Shown: positions 25,152 to 34,980, counted from the stretch's first letter. The stretch is DNA of 64,000 bases from Polaribacter sp. IC073 (GCF_007997075.1 NZ_VORS01000001.1:558001-622000), one strand, 5' to 3'. The notes: a model not told the origin generated them from the sequence alone. Numbers and translations are program-made.

Positions 25152-27223
25152 TAACTAACTGCTTGTCCGTTTTTAACTTCTTTTGTAGGTGCTACGAAAG
25201 CTAATTTTCCATCCGGCGTATCTGTCATTAAAATCATTCCTTGGCTTTCTACACCACGTATTTTTCTTGGCGCTAAGTTTACTAAAACAGCAACTTGCTG
25301 ACCTATAATTTCGTCTGGCGAAAAACTTTCTGCAATACCAGAAACAATAGTTCTTGTATCAATACCAACAGCTACCTTTAATTTTAAAAGTTTTTTAGTT
25401 TTAGCTACTTTTTCAGCCTCTAAGATGGTACCAACTCTAATGTCTAGTTTGGTAAAATCTTCAAACTCGATGGTCTCTTTTTGAGGTTCTAACACTTTAT
25501 TTTCTTGTTCATTGGCTATTTTAGTTGCTGCTAACTTTTCAATTTGAGCATCAATTGTTTTATCTTCAATTTTAGAGAATAATAATTCAGCTTTGTTTAT
25601 TTGATGAGCTGCAGGCAATAAAACGTTCTTTTCTACTACGTCTTCCCATTTCAATTCAGCAGAAAACTCCTCGTTATGCAGCATGTTCAGTATTCCTTTC
25701 AACTTCGTTGAAGTAAACGGTAAAAAAGGTTCCGAAACTACTGCTAAAGCTGCAGAAATTTGCAAAGCAACATACATAATTGTTTGTACGCGTTCTGCAT
25801 CTACTTTTATCACTTTCCAAGGTTCTTCATCTGCTAAATACTTGTTACCAAGTCTTGCTAAGTTCATTAATTCTTGACTAGCTTCTCTAAAACGGTATCT
25901 TTCAATAGACTTACCAATTGTATTTGGAAACTCTTTTACAGCAGCTAAAACATCTTCATCTATTTCAGAGAAATCATTTGGCGAAGGCACAATTCCTTCA
26001 TAATATTTATTAGTTAAAACCACAACTCTATTAATAAAGTTACCAAAAATAGCAACCAATTCGTTGTTGTTTTTTGCCTGAAAATCTTTCCAAGTAAAAT
26101 CATTGTCTTTACTTTCTGGTGCGTTTGCCGTTAAAGTATAACGTAAAACATCTTGCTGATTTGGAAATTCTTCTAAATATTCATGCAACCAAACGGCCCA
26201 ATTTTTAGAAGTCGATAATTTATTTCCTTCTAAATTTAAAAATTCATTTGCAGGTACATTGTCTGGTAAAATATAATCTCCATGTGCTTTTAACATTGCT
26301 GGAAAAATAATACAGTGAAAAACAATATTGTCTTTCCCTATAAAATGAACCAATTTTGTGTCGTCTTTTTTCCAATAATCTTCCCAGTTTTTTCCTTCTC
26401 TTGCGGCCCATTCTTTGGTCGCTGAAATATAGCCAATTGGCGCATCGAACCAAACATATAAAACTTTTCCTTCTCCATCTTTTAAAGGAACCGGAATTCC
26501 CCAATCTAAATCTCTGGTTACTGCTCTTGGTCTTAATCCGTCTTCTATCCAACTTTTTACTTGTCCGTAAACATTAGGCTTCCAATCTTTTTTATGACCT
26601 TTTAGAATCCATTCACGTAAAAAATCTTCATGTTTATCTAAAGGTAAAAACCAGTGTTTTGTTTCTTTTACTGTAGGTACATTTCCTGTAATTGCAGATT
26701 TAGGATTGATTAAATCTGTTGCGTTATGTGAAGTTCCACAGTTTTCACATTGATCTCCATAACTTTCTTCGAAACCACATTTTGGGCAAGTTCCTACCAC
26801 AAACCTGTCTGCTAAAAACTGATTTGCTTCTGCGTCATACAATTGTGCAGATACTTCTTCTATAAACTCACCATCATTGTACATTTTTGTAAAAAATTCT
26901 GATGCCGTTTCATGATGAATTTTAGAAGATGTTCTCGAGTAATTATCAAAAGAAATTCCGAAATCTTCAAAAGATTTTTTAATGATTCCGTGGTATTTAT
27001 CAATAATAACTTGCGGAGAAACCCCTTCTTTTTTTGCTCTCATTGGTATGGCAGCACCATGTTCATCAGAACCAGAAATATAGGCAACATCATTACCGGT
27101 TAAACGTAAATAACGTGCATAAATATCTGCGGGAACGTAAACACCTGCTAAATGCCCAATATGAATTGGACCATTTGTATAAGGTAAAGCTGCTGTAATT
27201 GTATATCTTTTTGGAGCACTCAT
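25151..27223 (-). CDS. metG: Methionyl-tRNA synthetase
   Basis: Charges initiator and elongator tRNA with methionine. 690 residues in the long MetG1 form: Rossmann catalytic domain with the HIGH-type [11 protein letters not shown] near residue 16, a zinc knuckle domain ([18 protein letters not shown], four cysteines), the KMSKS-type loop [12 protein letters not shown], an anticodon-binding helical bundle, and a C-terminal EMAP/Trbp111-like tRNA-binding domain ([17 protein letters not shown], residues about 585-690) that also makes dimers. First gene of an operon with the deacetylase-family gene. Confidence 0.98.
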   Translation of the reverse strand: MSAPKRYTITAALPYTNGPIHIGHLAGVYVPADIYARYLRLTGNDVAYISGSDEHGAAIPMRAKKEGVSPQVIIDKYHGIIKKSFEDFGISFDNYSRTSSKIHHETASEFFTKMYNDGEFIEEVSAQLYDAEANQFLADRFVVGTCPKCGFEESYGDQCENCGTSHNATDLINPKSAITGNVPTVKETKHWFLPLDKHEDFLREWILKGHKKDWKPNVYGQVKSWIEDGLRPRAVTRDLDWGIPVPLKDGEGKVLYVWFDAPIGYISATKEWAAREGKNWEDYWKKDDTKLVHFIGKDNIVFHCIIFPAMLKAHGDYILPDNVPANEFLNLEGNKLSTSKNWAVWLHEYLEEFPNQQDVLRYTLTANAPESKDNDFTWKDFQAKNNNELVAIFGNFINRVVVLTNKYYEGIVPSPNDFSEIDEDVLAAVKEFPNTIGKSIERYRFREASQELMNLARLGNKYLADEEPWKVIKVDAERVQTIMYVALQISAALAVVSEPFLPFTSTKLKGILNMLHNEEFSAELKWEDVVEKNVLLPAAHQINKAELLFSKIEDKTIDAQIEKLAATKIANEQENKVLEPQKETIEFEDFTKLDIRVGTILEAEKVAKTKKLLKLKVAVGIDTRTIVSGIAESFSPDEIIGQQVAVLVNLAPRKIRGVESQGMILMTDTPDGKLAFVAPTKEVKNGQAVS

Positions 27224-27261
27224 GTGTTCTATGTATTAATTTTGGACTAATTTTTGAAGTG

Positions 27262-27269
27262 CAAAAGTA
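27262..27269 (-). promoter_or_regulatory. metG: TAnnTTTG -7 element of metG
   Basis: The minus strand reads TACTTTTG. Transcription would begin near 27256, about 32 bases before the metG start. No clear -33 element was found. Confidence 0.5.
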
Positions 27270-27370
27270 CAAAAAAGGGAGTTTTAAAATTCATTGAAAA
27301 TGGATACATTTACCATAATAAGATTATTAGACGATTAGAAACTAAAAAAAGACCTATTTTGAAGAAAATA

Positions 27371-28351
27371 ATGCTATTTACCACATTTTTATTGATGACT
27401 TTCTCAGCTGTATTAGCACAACAAGAAACAGACAAATTAGTAACGCCACCTTATTTGCAAAAAGGAGATACGATTGCAATTGTTGCGCCTGCAGGAATTT
27501 TAAAAAACCGAAAGGAAGCCATCTACAAAGCAAAAGAACTTGCAGAAAGTTGGGGATTAAAAGTTGTTTTAGGAAAACATATTTTTAATCAGAATAGTCA
27601 TTTTGCTGGCACTGATGCCGAAAGAGCAGAGGATATTCAAGAGGCATTAGACAATCCTAATATAAAAGCAATTTGGTCTGGTCGTGGTGGCTATGGTTCT
27701 GTTAGAGTTTTAGATTTATTAGATTATTCAGCATTTTTAGAACAACCAAAATGGATTATCGGATATTCTGATGTTACCGCATTTCACAGCCACATTCATA
27801 ATTTAGGTGTAGAAACCATGCATGCGATGATGGGAACAAGTATAGATGACAAACCAGAATTAATTATAGAAACGTTGGCTACTTTTAAGAAAGCAATTTT
27901 TGGTGGTCAATTAAAATATACCATTCCTTCTTCTAAATATAATAGAAAAGGGATGGCTGAAGGACAGCTTGTTGGCGGGAACTTAGCGCTATTGTCTTCT
28001 ATGTTAGGTTCTAGAAGTCAAACCGATACAAATGATAAGATAATTTTTATTGAAGAAATTGGTGAGTATAAATATAGCATCGATAGAATGTTGCAGAGTT
28101 TAAAAAGAGCAGGTTATTTTGATAATTGTGCAGGATTAATTATTGGCGATATTTCTAAAATTAAATCAAATTCAACAAAATGGGGCAGTTCAATTGAACA
28201 ACTTGTTTTAGATGTTGTGAAAGGGTATGATTTTCCTGTATTATTCAATTTCCCAGCAGGACATAAAGAAGATAATAGAGCATTAATTTTTGGAAGAAAT
28301 ATTCAATTAGAAATTTCTAATAAGAAGTCTTCTATGGTTTTTGATAAGTAA
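27371..28351 (+). CDS. LD-carboxypeptidase (peptidase family S66)
   Basis: Removes the terminal D-alanine from murein tetrapeptides in cell-wall recycling. About 326 residues from the ATG at 27371, which gives a clean signal peptide (MLFTTFLLMTFSAVLAQ); the frame is open further upstream to a TTG at 27254, and TTG at 27359 is another option. Motifs: GDTIAIVAPAG, WSGRGGYGSVRVLD, the nucleophile serine in IGYSDVTAFH, a glutamate in FIEEIGEYKYSIDRML, and the histidine in FPAGHKEDNR. The signal peptide implies a periplasmic enzyme, unlike cytosolic LdcA. Confidence 0.88.
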   Translation: MLFTTFLLMTFSAVLAQQETDKLVTPPYLQKGDTIAIVAPAGILKNRKEAIYKAKELAESWGLKVVLGKHIFNQNSHFAGTDAERAEDIQEALDNPNIKAIWSGRGGYGSVRVLDLLDYSAFLEQPKWIIGYSDVTAFHSHIHNLGVETMHAMMGTSIDDKPELIIETLATFKKAIFGGQLKYTIPSSKYNRKGMAEGQLVGGNLALLSSMLGSRSQTDTNDKIIFIEEIGEYKYSIDRMLQSLKRAGYFDNCAGLIIGDISKIKSNSTKWGSSIEQLVLDVVKGYDFPVLFNFPAGHKEDNRALIFGRNIQLEISNKKSSMVFDK

Positions 28352-28466
28352 TAAGCTCTTTTTTTTTATAAAAGTAATCAATAATTTGTAAATTAACACA
28401 TTGGTAATTTCAATAACCAATTGGATTTAGAGTTTAATTGATGACTGAATACTGTAAACTAAAATT

Positions 28467-28826
28467 ATGGCAGAACATAATGACCTTGGTGAGAAAGGAG
28501 AAAAATTAGCAATCGATTTTTTACTTAAAAACGACTATAAAATTTTAGAGAAAAACTACCGTTATTTAAAAGCAGAAGTAGATATTATTGCTCAGAAAGG
28601 AGCAATTCTAGCAGTTGTGGAAGTGAAAACACGTTCTACCGATTATTTTGGAAATCCGCAAGACTTTGTAAATCCGAAGAAAATAAAACTACTACTTTCT
28701 GCCATCGATTATTATGTGATTGATAAAGACTTAGATGTAGAAGTAAGGTTTGATATTATTGCCATCATTCATCAAAAAAATAAAACAAAAATAGAACATT
28801 TAGAAGATGCTTTTCTTCATTTTTAA
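28467..28826 (+). CDS. YraN family protein (UPF0102)
   Basis: 119 residues with a predicted nuclease-like fold. Family landmarks: LGEKGEKLAIDFLLKNDYKILEKNYR, EVDIIAQKGAILAVVEVKTRS (PD-(D/E)xK-like core) and VRFDIIAI. The exact role is unknown; the fold suggests a Holliday-junction-resolvase-like nuclease. It stands alone after the LD-carboxypeptidase gene and converges with the thioredoxin-like gene. Confidence 0.92.
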   Translation: MAEHNDLGEKGEKLAIDFLLKNDYKILEKNYRYLKAEVDIIAQKGAILAVVEVKTRSTDYFGNPQDFVNPKKIKLLLSAIDYYVIDKDLDVEVRFDIIAIIHQKNKTKIEHLEDAFLHF

Positions 28827-28862
28827 TTCTTAAAATTAGAATAAAAAAGATAAACACCTTAT

Positions 28863-30227
28863 TTACAACTGATTTATAGACATTTTTAAGTCGTTTAAAG
28901 TTTCTGGTTTTGCAATAATTTTCTTGTTAGCATCTAGTACAAAATAAGTTGGTGTGGCGTTAATGTTGTAGGTTCTAGCCGTTTTATTCTCCCACTTATT
29001 TAATCCCAAAACATGATGCCAGTTTGGTAGCGTAACTTTCATCTTATTCCAGTCAGCATCATTTCTTTCTAAAGAAAAAGCAACTACTTTAACATTGCTT
29101 TTATCTTGTAAAAATGTATGCAATTCGGGTATTTCTCGCAAACAGTGAGAGCAACTGGTACTCCAGAAAACCAATACATAGTTTTTTGCATTGTTTAAAG
29201 TAGAAAGTTGTACGTTTTTTCCGTTTTCTTTCCAAGAAAAATCGGGTGCAATTCTACCAATTTCTGTGGCTAATAAAGTTAATTTTTCAGTTTTAAAAGC
29301 GTCACTTTGTAAAGATTCTGGTAGTTTATTATAATAGTTTTCAAAAAGAAAATCGATCATTCCTAAGTTTTTAGTTTCTTCGAATTGACCAATTAAAAAT
29401 TCGATTACATTTTTCTTAAAATTAGGGTTTTTAATTTTAGAAACTGCGGTTTCAATAGATGTTTTGTATAGTTTTTGTTGGGTTTCTACATCGTCGGAAT
29501 AGTTAATGTAAAAAACAAAATCTGTAATTCTATCTACTAAGAAAGCCGAATTTATAAGCGTTTTGTTAGAAAAGTCCATATTATTAAAAAAGGAACTTGT
29601 CATATTAGACATGTAATCTTTTGCGATAGTTTTTATTTCAGAAGGATTTGCTCTTAAACTAGCTTTAATAAAAGGCTGAACATACATTTCTTTGGTACTT
29701 TCTAAATATTTTTGATGAATGGTATTTATTTTTGCTAACGTATTTTTATAGTTCGTTTTTAAATCTACTTCTGGATTTCTAATGGCGCTAATTTGTAGAG
29801 AATCTAATTTTTGTTGTTGCTTAAAAATATCATTTAAGTATTCTTTATAAATGATGTTTTCTTCAGATTCAGAAAACAACGTAGTTTGTTCGGGATAATC
29901 TGGATGAAATGCGAAACTCACATTTTCTTTATTAAAAATAAAATCTACAAAACTTGCGCCGCTTGTTCTGTAATTAATTCTGTAAGAACCCACTTTTGTG
30001 TTTGCGGGAAGTTGAAACTGAAATGTGCCAATTACTTGTTTTTCTCCGTCAATTGAAACCGTATCTTTTTTGATGGTTGTATTCTGAACAAATTTTTGTA
30101 TTGAACCTTCAATTCGATATAAAATAACCCAATCTGTCTCTAAATTATTAGTTAATGTCCCTTTTACAGAGTATTGAGCTTGTGCAAATGATGTTATTAA
30201 GAATAAAAGAGCGGCTACTTTTTTCAT
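28863..30227 (-). CDS. TlpA-like thioredoxin-domain protein
   Basis: 454 residues with a Sec signal peptide (ALLFLITSFAQAQ), so periplasmic or outer-membrane associated. An N-terminal beta-sandwich region (about 20-120) and a helical middle are followed by a C-terminal TlpA/AhpC-type thioredoxin domain (about 320-454). The active-site CxxC lies in FWSTSCSHCLREIPEL, and the cis-proline is in NINATPTYFVLD. The role is disulfide reduction on exported proteins, perhaps in cytochrome maturation or in stress response. Confidence 0.88.
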   Translation of the reverse strand: MKKVAALLFLITSFAQAQYSVKGTLTNNLETDWVILYRIEGSIQKFVQNTTIKKDTVSIDGEKQVIGTFQFQLPANTKVGSYRINYRTSGASFVDFIFNKENVSFAFHPDYPEQTTLFSESEENIIYKEYLNDIFKQQQKLDSLQISAIRNPEVDLKTNYKNTLAKINTIHQKYLESTKEMYVQPFIKASLRANPSEIKTIAKDYMSNMTSSFFNNMDFSNKTLINSAFLVDRITDFVFYINYSDDVETQQKLYKTSIETAVSKIKNPNFKKNVIEFLIGQFEETKNLGMIDFLFENYYNKLPESLQSDAFKTEKLTLLATEIGRIAPDFSWKENGKNVQLSTLNNAKNYVLVFWSTSCSHCLREIPELHTFLQDKSNVKVVAFSLERNDADWNKMKVTLPNWHHVLGLNKWENKTARTYNINATPTYFVLDANKKIIAKPETLNDLKMSINQL

Positions 30228-30333
30228 TTTTTATATTGATTTTGATTCCTGAAGAACTATTTTCAAGAAGTGTACCAAAAATACTATTTCTGTATCAAAT
30301 TAGGTATATTGTAACTCTTAAAAAAAATCTAAT

Positions 30334-31128
30334 ATGTCTTTTTCTAATAAAGTAGTTTGGGTTACTGGCGCTTCATCTGGAATTGGAAAAGCACTTGCTA
30401 TTGAGCTTTCTAAACAAAATGCCAAAGTTATTTTATCTTCTAGAAAAACAGCATCTCTAGAGTTGGTTAAAAAGGAATGTAAAAATCCGCAGGACATAAA
30501 AATTATTCCGTTAGATTTAGAAGATTATTCCAACTTCAAAGAAAAGGCAGCAGTAGCTATTGTAGCTTTTGGTAAAATAGATGTTTTAATAAATAATGGT
30601 GGTATTAGCCAGCGTTCTTTAGTCGAAAACACAGAGATTTCTGTAGACAAACGCATTATGGATATTAATTATTTAGGAACCGTTGCATTAACAAAAGCTA
30701 TTTTGCCACATTTTATTCAGAATAAAGCAGGTCAGTTTGCGGTAACCACAAGTATTGTTGGTAAGATAGGAACTCCTTTGCGCTCTTCTTATGCTGCAAG
30801 TAAACACGCTTTACATGGTTTTTTTGATAGTTTACGAGCAGAAAATCATCAAAATAACATTACTGTAACCTTAATTTGTCCGGGTTTTATAAACACCAAC
30901 GTATCTAAGAATGCTTTAACAGGAAACGGAATTCCACAAGGCAAAATGGACGCTGCAACTGGCAATGGAATGTCGGCAGAAGACTGTGCAAAACAAATGT
31001 TAAAAGCAATTGATAAGAAAAAAGAAGAGGTTTACATTGCTGGCGCAAAAGAAAAATTGGGCGTGTGTGTAAAACGATTTTTCCCAAAGTTATTTTCTGT
31101 TTTAGTTAGAAAAATGCGTGTTACTTAA
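30334..31128 (+). CDS. SDR family oxidoreductase
   Basis: 264 residues, classical short-chain dehydrogenase of the DHRS7/YqjQ type. Motifs: VTGASSGIGKALA, SSRKTA (likely NADPH choice), INNGGIS in place of the usual NNAG, catalytic serine in TTSIVGKIG, and YAASKHALHGFFDSL. The C-terminal segment VCVKRFFPKLFSVLVRK is hydrophobic and basic and may touch membranes, as in DHRS7 relatives. Substrate unknown, possibly a lipid. It overlaps the end of the convergent gene by four bases. Confidence 0.87.
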   Translation: MSFSNKVVWVTGASSGIGKALAIELSKQNAKVILSSRKTASLELVKKECKNPQDIKIIPLDLEDYSNFKEKAAVAIVAFGKIDVLINNGGISQRSLVENTEISVDKRIMDINYLGTVALTKAILPHFIQNKAGQFAVTTSIVGKIGTPLRSSYAASKHALHGFFDSLRAENHQNNITVTLICPGFINTNVSKNALTGNGIPQGKMDAATGNGMSAEDCAKQMLKAIDKKKEEVYIAGAKEKLGVCVKRFFPKLFSVLVRKMRVT

Positions 31129-31484
31129 TCTTCTAAATACGTTAAAACATCAAAATAATTAATAATAGCCTCTTTCATTAAAACCGTTTGTTCTCCTGGT
31201 TTTAAGTTCGGTAATTCAGTAATTATTTTATAATGTGGCCAGCTATCATCATCATAATAGTCAAATTCATAATAACCGTAAGGCTCTAGCAATTTGCAAA
31301 TGGCAATATGCATTAAATTTACTTTTTCATCTTTCTTAAAAGGCGTATTTCCTTTTCCTAATTCCTGAACACCAATTAAATAGATAATTCCATCCATATT
31401 TAACTCGTCTCCATCGGCAAATTGATCTGTTAGTTTAGTAACTAACAAATCCCACTTTTCTTTTAAGTTAATAACTTTCTGCAT
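31125..31484 (-). CDS. Conserved protein of unknown function
   Basis: 119 residues starting MQKVINLKEKWDLLVTKL. An in-frame ATG at 31520 is unlikely because a perfect -7 element (31505-31512) lies between it and 31484. The protein is acidic and cytosolic, with the conserved-looking strings DGIIYLIGVQELGKG, HIAICKLLEPYGYYEFD and DSWPHYKII. I recall similar flavobacterial proteins, but no function is known. The stop overlaps the SDR stop by four bases on the other strand. Confidence 0.72.
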   Translation of the reverse strand: MQKVINLKEKWDLLVTKLTDQFADGDELNMDGIIYLIGVQELGKGNTPFKKDEKVNLMHIAICKLLEPYGYYEFDYYDDDSWPHYKIITELPNLKPGEQTVLMKEAIINYFDVLTYLED

Positions 31485-31504
31485 TGCATTCGATTTTAAG
31501 TTTA

Positions 31505-31512
31505 CAAAGATA
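31505..31512 (-). promoter_or_regulatory. TAnnTTTG -7 element of the 119-residue protein gene
   Basis: The minus strand reads TATCTTTG. Transcription would begin near 31498, downstream of the more distal ATG, which decides the start codon at 31484. Confidence 0.6.
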
Positions 31513-31545
31513 CAATGCACATTTTTAAATATTAAAAAAAAGATG

Positions 31546-31553
31546 TACGTTTG
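31546..31553 (+). promoter_or_regulatory. TAnnTTTG -7 element of the cvpA-like gene
   Basis: TACGTTTG lies 14 bases before the start at 31568, giving a very short leader of about 8 nt. Confidence 0.5.
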
Positions 31554-31567
31554 AAAAAATTATTTTA

Positions 31568-32083
31568 ATGAATATTTTTGATATAATTATTGCTGCTCTT
31601 TTAATTTTTGGTGCAGTAAGAGGGGTTATGAAAGGGCTTTTTATTGAAGTTGCCTCTTTAGTCGCATTAATTGGTGGTGTCTATGGAGCCATTCATTTTT
31701 CTTATTTTATTGGAGATTTTTTAAAAGAATCTGTTTCATGGAGCGAAGAATACATTTCTTTAGCAGCATTTGCAGGAACTTTTATTGTAATTATTATTAT
31801 AATTTCTTTGTTAGGAAAAATGCTAACCAAATTAGCAGATTTTGCAGCTTTAGGTATTATAAACAAACTCTTGGGAGGTGTTTTCGGTGCTTTAAAAATA
31901 GGATTAATTTTAAGTATCGTTTTTATTTTCTTCGGAAAAATGAATGATACAATTCCGTTTATAAACAAGGAAACCTTAGAAGAATCAATACTATATAAGC
32001 CCGTAAAGAAAATTGCCCCAACAATATTCCCTTCTATTATTAAAGATGAAAAAGGGGAAAAAACACTTAATCTAAATATATAA
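31568..32083 (+). CDS. CvpA family inner-membrane protein
   Basis: 171 residues with four hydrophobic segments (about 3-20, 25-45, 62-82, 100-122). The opening NIFDIIIAALLIFGAVRGVMKGLFIEVASL and the GFxxGxGGVxG-like YKPVKKIAPTIFP ending fit CvpA, which is needed for colicin V export in E. coli and linked to envelope integrity. The tail is short and charged. A small secreted-protein gene follows 41 bases downstream on the same strand. Confidence 0.87.
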   Translation: MNIFDIIIAALLIFGAVRGVMKGLFIEVASLVALIGGVYGAIHFSYFIGDFLKESVSWSEEYISLAAFAGTFIVIIIIISLLGKMLTKLADFAALGIINKLLGGVFGALKIGLILSIVFIFFGKMNDTIPFINKETLEESILYKPVKKIAPTIFPSIIKDEKGEKTLNLNI

Positions 32084-32124
32084 ACTTTAATTTTTTTTTA
32101 TAAATTGCTTGTCTAAATTAAAAC

Positions 32125-32508
32125 ATGAACAAATTATACTTTTTAGTTGCTATTTTAAGTCTAGGAATTTTGAGTTCTTTTACAGTAATTGATTGTTCAA
32201 TTTTAAAAAATAATTCTTTTGAGTACAAAGTAGGTAATAAAGAAATAGTAGTTGTTTTTGGTGAAGATGAGTATATAGAATATCATGAAGAGAAAAAATA
32301 CTACATAAAGTCTGATATTGAATGGATTACAGATTGCGAATACAATTTAATTATACAAGAATCTACTTTACCAAATTTCCCATTTAAAACAGGCACTACA
32401 ATGAACATAAAAGTAGACCGCGTAAAAGGTAAAAAGGTCTATTACACTGCAACCTTAGGAGGAAGAACTTGGGAATGGAAAATGGTAAGAATCATGAAGA
32501 AAAAATAA
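32125..32508 (+). CDS. Small secreted protein of unknown function
   Basis: 127 residues with a signal peptide (YFLVAILSLGILSSF). The mature part has two cysteines (IDCSILKN and ITDCEYNL) that could form a disulfide, the strand VGNKEIVVVFGEDEYIEYHEEKKYYIKSDIEW, and a lysine-rich end. Similar flavobacterial proteins are, as I recall, sometimes wrongly named DNA topoisomerase IV; there is no such domain here. Probably co-transcribed with the CvpA gene. Confidence 0.65.
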   Translation: MNKLYFLVAILSLGILSSFTVIDCSILKNNSFEYKVGNKEIVVVFGEDEYIEYHEEKKYYIKSDIEWITDCEYNLIIQESTLPNFPFKTGTTMNIKVDRVKGKKVYYTATLGGRTWEWKMVRIMKKK

Positions 32509-32547
32509 AATTACAATACGTAATTTTCAATCTTCAAACTTTTTATT

Positions 32548-34317
32548 TTAAGATGTGGTAGAAAACACGTTTGCTAAGCTTTTAGCATCCAATCCAATTT
32601 TATTTTGAAGTTCTAAAACACTACCGTGTTCTACAAAATTATCAGGAATACCTAAGACTTTTATTGTATGATGATATTTGTTTTCTGCAGCAAATTCTAA
32701 TATAGCGGTACCAAAACCACCTTTTATAGTGCCATCTTCAATAGTAAAAATAGTGGTATGATTTTTAAAAATACGATGTAATAAACGCTCGTCTAAAGGT
32801 TTTATAAAACGCATATCGAAATGAGCAATTTTATCACTTTTTTCTGAGATATCAATGGCATCAGAAACATTTTTAGAAATTGTACCAACAGATAAAACAG
32901 CAATTTTATTTCCCTCTTTTAATTGAAACCCTTTTCCTATTTCCAACTTTTCGAAAGGTTGTTGCCAATTGATAATGGTTCCTGTTCCTCTTGGATAGCG
33001 AATTGCAATCGGATTTTTTAATCCTAATTGAGCAGTGTATAAAATATTACGCAACTCAATTTCATTTCGTGGTGCAAAAATAATTAAGTTGGGAATACAG
33101 CGTAAATATGCCAAATCGAAAACACCATGATGTGTAGCACCATCTTCACCAACCAAACCAGCTCTGTCTAAACAAAAAATAACGGGTAAATTCTGAAGCG
33201 CAACATCATGAATTACTTGGTCATAAGCGCGTTGTAAAAACGTAGAATAAATGTTACAAACGGGCATTAAACCTTGTGTTGCCATGCCTGCGGAAAGTGT
33301 TACTGCGTGCTGTTCTGCAATACCAACATCAAAGGTTCTTTTTGGAAATTTCTCGAACATAAATTTTAAAGAACTTCCTGTTAACATTGCTGGTGTAATA
33401 CCTACAATTTTATCGTTTTGCGCTGCTAATTCTACAATTGTTTTTCCAAAAACATCTTGGTACTTTGTGTACAAACTAGCTGCTTTTGGTATGCGTTCTC
33501 CAGAAATTTTATCAAATTTACCAGGAGCGTGGTAGGTAACTTGGTCTTCTTCTGCTTGCTGTAAACCTTTGCCCTTTGTGGTAATAACATGTAAGAATTT
33601 AGGCCCTTTTACCGTTTTTAATCTTTCTAATTCAGATAAGACTTTTGGTAAATCGTGCCCATCAATAGGACCCGAATAATCAAAGTTTAATGCTTTTATA
33701 ATATTATTTTGAGCCGCTAGTCTTCTGTCTGTTTTTACCTTTGTTAAATACTCTTTTAAAGCCCCGACAGAAGGGTCGATGCCAATCGCATTGTCATTTA
33801 AAATAATGAGTAAATTTGCGTTAGAAACACCAGCATGGTTTAATGCTTCAAAAGCCATTCCGCTTGCAATAGAAGCATCTCCAATAACGGCAATGTGTTG
33901 TTTTTCTGTTTCTCCTTTTAGGTTCGATGCCATTGCCATTCCTAAAGCAGCAGAAATAGAAGTTGATGAATGGCCAACACCAAAGGTATCAAATTCACTT
34001 TCTTTTCTTGAAGGAAATCCTGCAATTCCACCAAACTGTCTATTGGTGTGAAAAACGTCTTTTCTTCCGGTTAAAATTTTATGTCCGTATGCTTGATGCC
34101 CAACATCCCAAACCAATAAATCATTAGGCGTGTCAAACAAATAATGAATGGCAATGGTCAATTCTACAACACCTAGACTAGCACCTAAATGCCCTTCTTT
34201 TGTAGCAACAATATCAATAATAAATGCACGCAACTCTTTTGCCAATTGTGGCAGTTGAGACGGATTTAACTTTCTTAAATCTTCTGGGTTTGATATGTTG
34301 TCTAGCAAATTCTTCAT
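32548..34317 (-). CDS. dxs: 1-deoxy-D-xylulose-5-phosphate synthase
   Basis: Condenses pyruvate and glyceraldehyde 3-phosphate with thiamine diphosphate, the first step of the MEP isoprenoid pathway. 589 residues from 34317; a frame extension to 34335 would overlap the likely promoter. Motifs: VVELTIAIHYLFDTP, WDVGHQAYGHKILTGR, the TPP/Mg motif GDASIASGMAFEALN, DVGIAEQHAVTLSAG, and DGATHHGVFD. The length is slightly below the usual 620 residues because the N-terminus is short. Single gene, divergent from tadA. Confidence 0.97.
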   Translation of the reverse strand: MKNLLDNISNPEDLRKLNPSQLPQLAKELRAFIIDIVATKEGHLGASLGVVELTIAIHYLFDTPNDLLVWDVGHQAYGHKILTGRKDVFHTNRQFGGIAGFPSRKESEFDTFGVGHSSTSISAALGMAMASNLKGETEKQHIAVIGDASIASGMAFEALNHAGVSNANLLIILNDNAIGIDPSVGALKEYLTKVKTDRRLAAQNNIIKALNFDYSGPIDGHDLPKVLSELERLKTVKGPKFLHVITTKGKGLQQAEEDQVTYHAPGKFDKISGERIPKAASLYTKYQDVFGKTIVELAAQNDKIVGITPAMLTGSSLKFMFEKFPKRTFDVGIAEQHAVTLSAGMATQGLMPVCNIYSTFLQRAYDQVIHDVALQNLPVIFCLDRAGLVGEDGATHHGVFDLAYLRCIPNLIIFAPRNEIELRNILYTAQLGLKNPIAIRYPRGTGTIINWQQPFEKLEIGKGFQLKEGNKIAVLSVGTISKNVSDAIDISEKSDKIAHFDMRFIKPLDERLLHRIFKNHTTIFTIEDGTIKGGFGTAILEFAAENKYHHTIKVLGIPDNFVEHGSVLELQNKIGLDAKSLANVFSTTS

Positions 34318-34324
34318 TGGAATA

Positions 34325-34332
34325 CAAAAATA
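34325..34332 (-). promoter_or_regulatory. dxs: TAnnTTTG -7 element of dxs
   Basis: The minus strand reads TATTTTTG eight bases before the ATG at 34317. The transcript would start almost at the ATG, so dxs mRNA may be nearly leaderless. Confidence 0.45.
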
Positions 34333-34399
34333 CAATTTAACTTTGTGTGTTTGTAAAATAGCCGTTTAATAAATACAAATCTATCGCAAATATTTTACT

Positions 34400-34407
34400 T
34401 AATTTTG
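34400..34407 (+). promoter_or_regulatory. tadA: TAnnTTTG -7 element of tadA
   Basis: TAATTTTG lies 20 bases before the tadA start. Confidence 0.5.
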
Positions 34408-34427
34408 TCTCTTATAATCAATAAGAC

Positions 34428-34877
34428 ATGATACAACCATTCGACGATATTTATTTTATGAAAAAAGCCTATCAAGAAGCAGAAAATGCGTTTGATAAAG
34501 GCGAAATTCCTGTGGGTGCAGTTATTGTTTTAAATGATCAGATAATTGCAAGAGCACATAATTTAACGGAAACATTAAATGATGTAACGGCACATGCAGA
34601 AATGCAAGCATACACCTCTGCAGCAGATTTTTTAGGAGGAAAATATTTAAAAGATTGTATTTTATATGTAACGTTAGAGCCTTGTCAAATGTGTGCTGGC
34701 GCGAGTTATTGGGCACAAATAGGTGAAATTGTGTATGGCGCGTCTGAGCCAGAAAGAGGTTTTATCAATTTAAAAACAACACTTCACCCAAAAACAAAAG
34801 TAGTTGGCGGAGTTTTAGAAAATGAATGTTCGCAACTTTTAAAGCGTTTTTTTGTTGAAAAACGTAATTTGAATTAG
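34428..34877 (+). CDS. tadA: tRNA adenosine(34) deaminase
   Basis: Converts adenosine to inosine at the wobble base of tRNA-Arg(ACG). 149 residues with the cytidine/adenosine deaminase zinc site: HAEMQAYTSA (His ligand and catalytic Glu) and LEPCQMCAGA (two Cys ligands). GEIPVGAVIV near residue 25 is typical of TadA. A guanine deaminase reading is less likely, because the ending ECSQLLKRFFVEKR is TadA-like. Divergent from dxs. Confidence 0.93.
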   Translation: MIQPFDDIYFMKKAYQEAENAFDKGEIPVGAVIVLNDQIIARAHNLTETLNDVTAHAEMQAYTSAADFLGGKYLKDCILYVTLEPCQMCAGASYWAQIGEIVYGASEPERGFINLKTTLHPKTKVVGGVLENECSQLLKRFFVEKRNLN

Positions 34878-34980
34878 TGTTAAATACTGTTAATGTTTTA
34901 ACAAAAAGTAATATAAAATTTGTGGGGTAATTTGTTTTAGAGAACTTTAGCTTTTAATTCAAACTTAACAAGCACTACAA

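Noticed and set aside
26244..26577. Long open frames on both strands within metG
   Set aside because: They are shadows of the conserved metG frame; no start signals or family motifs.
27242..27258. A third TTGG...TTTGAA sequence with sigma-54-like spacing (TTGGACTAATTTTTGAA)
   Set aside because: It lacks the CA after GG, overlaps the metG promoter region, and lies over 100 bases before the LD-carboxypeptidase start. Likely chance in AT-rich DNA.
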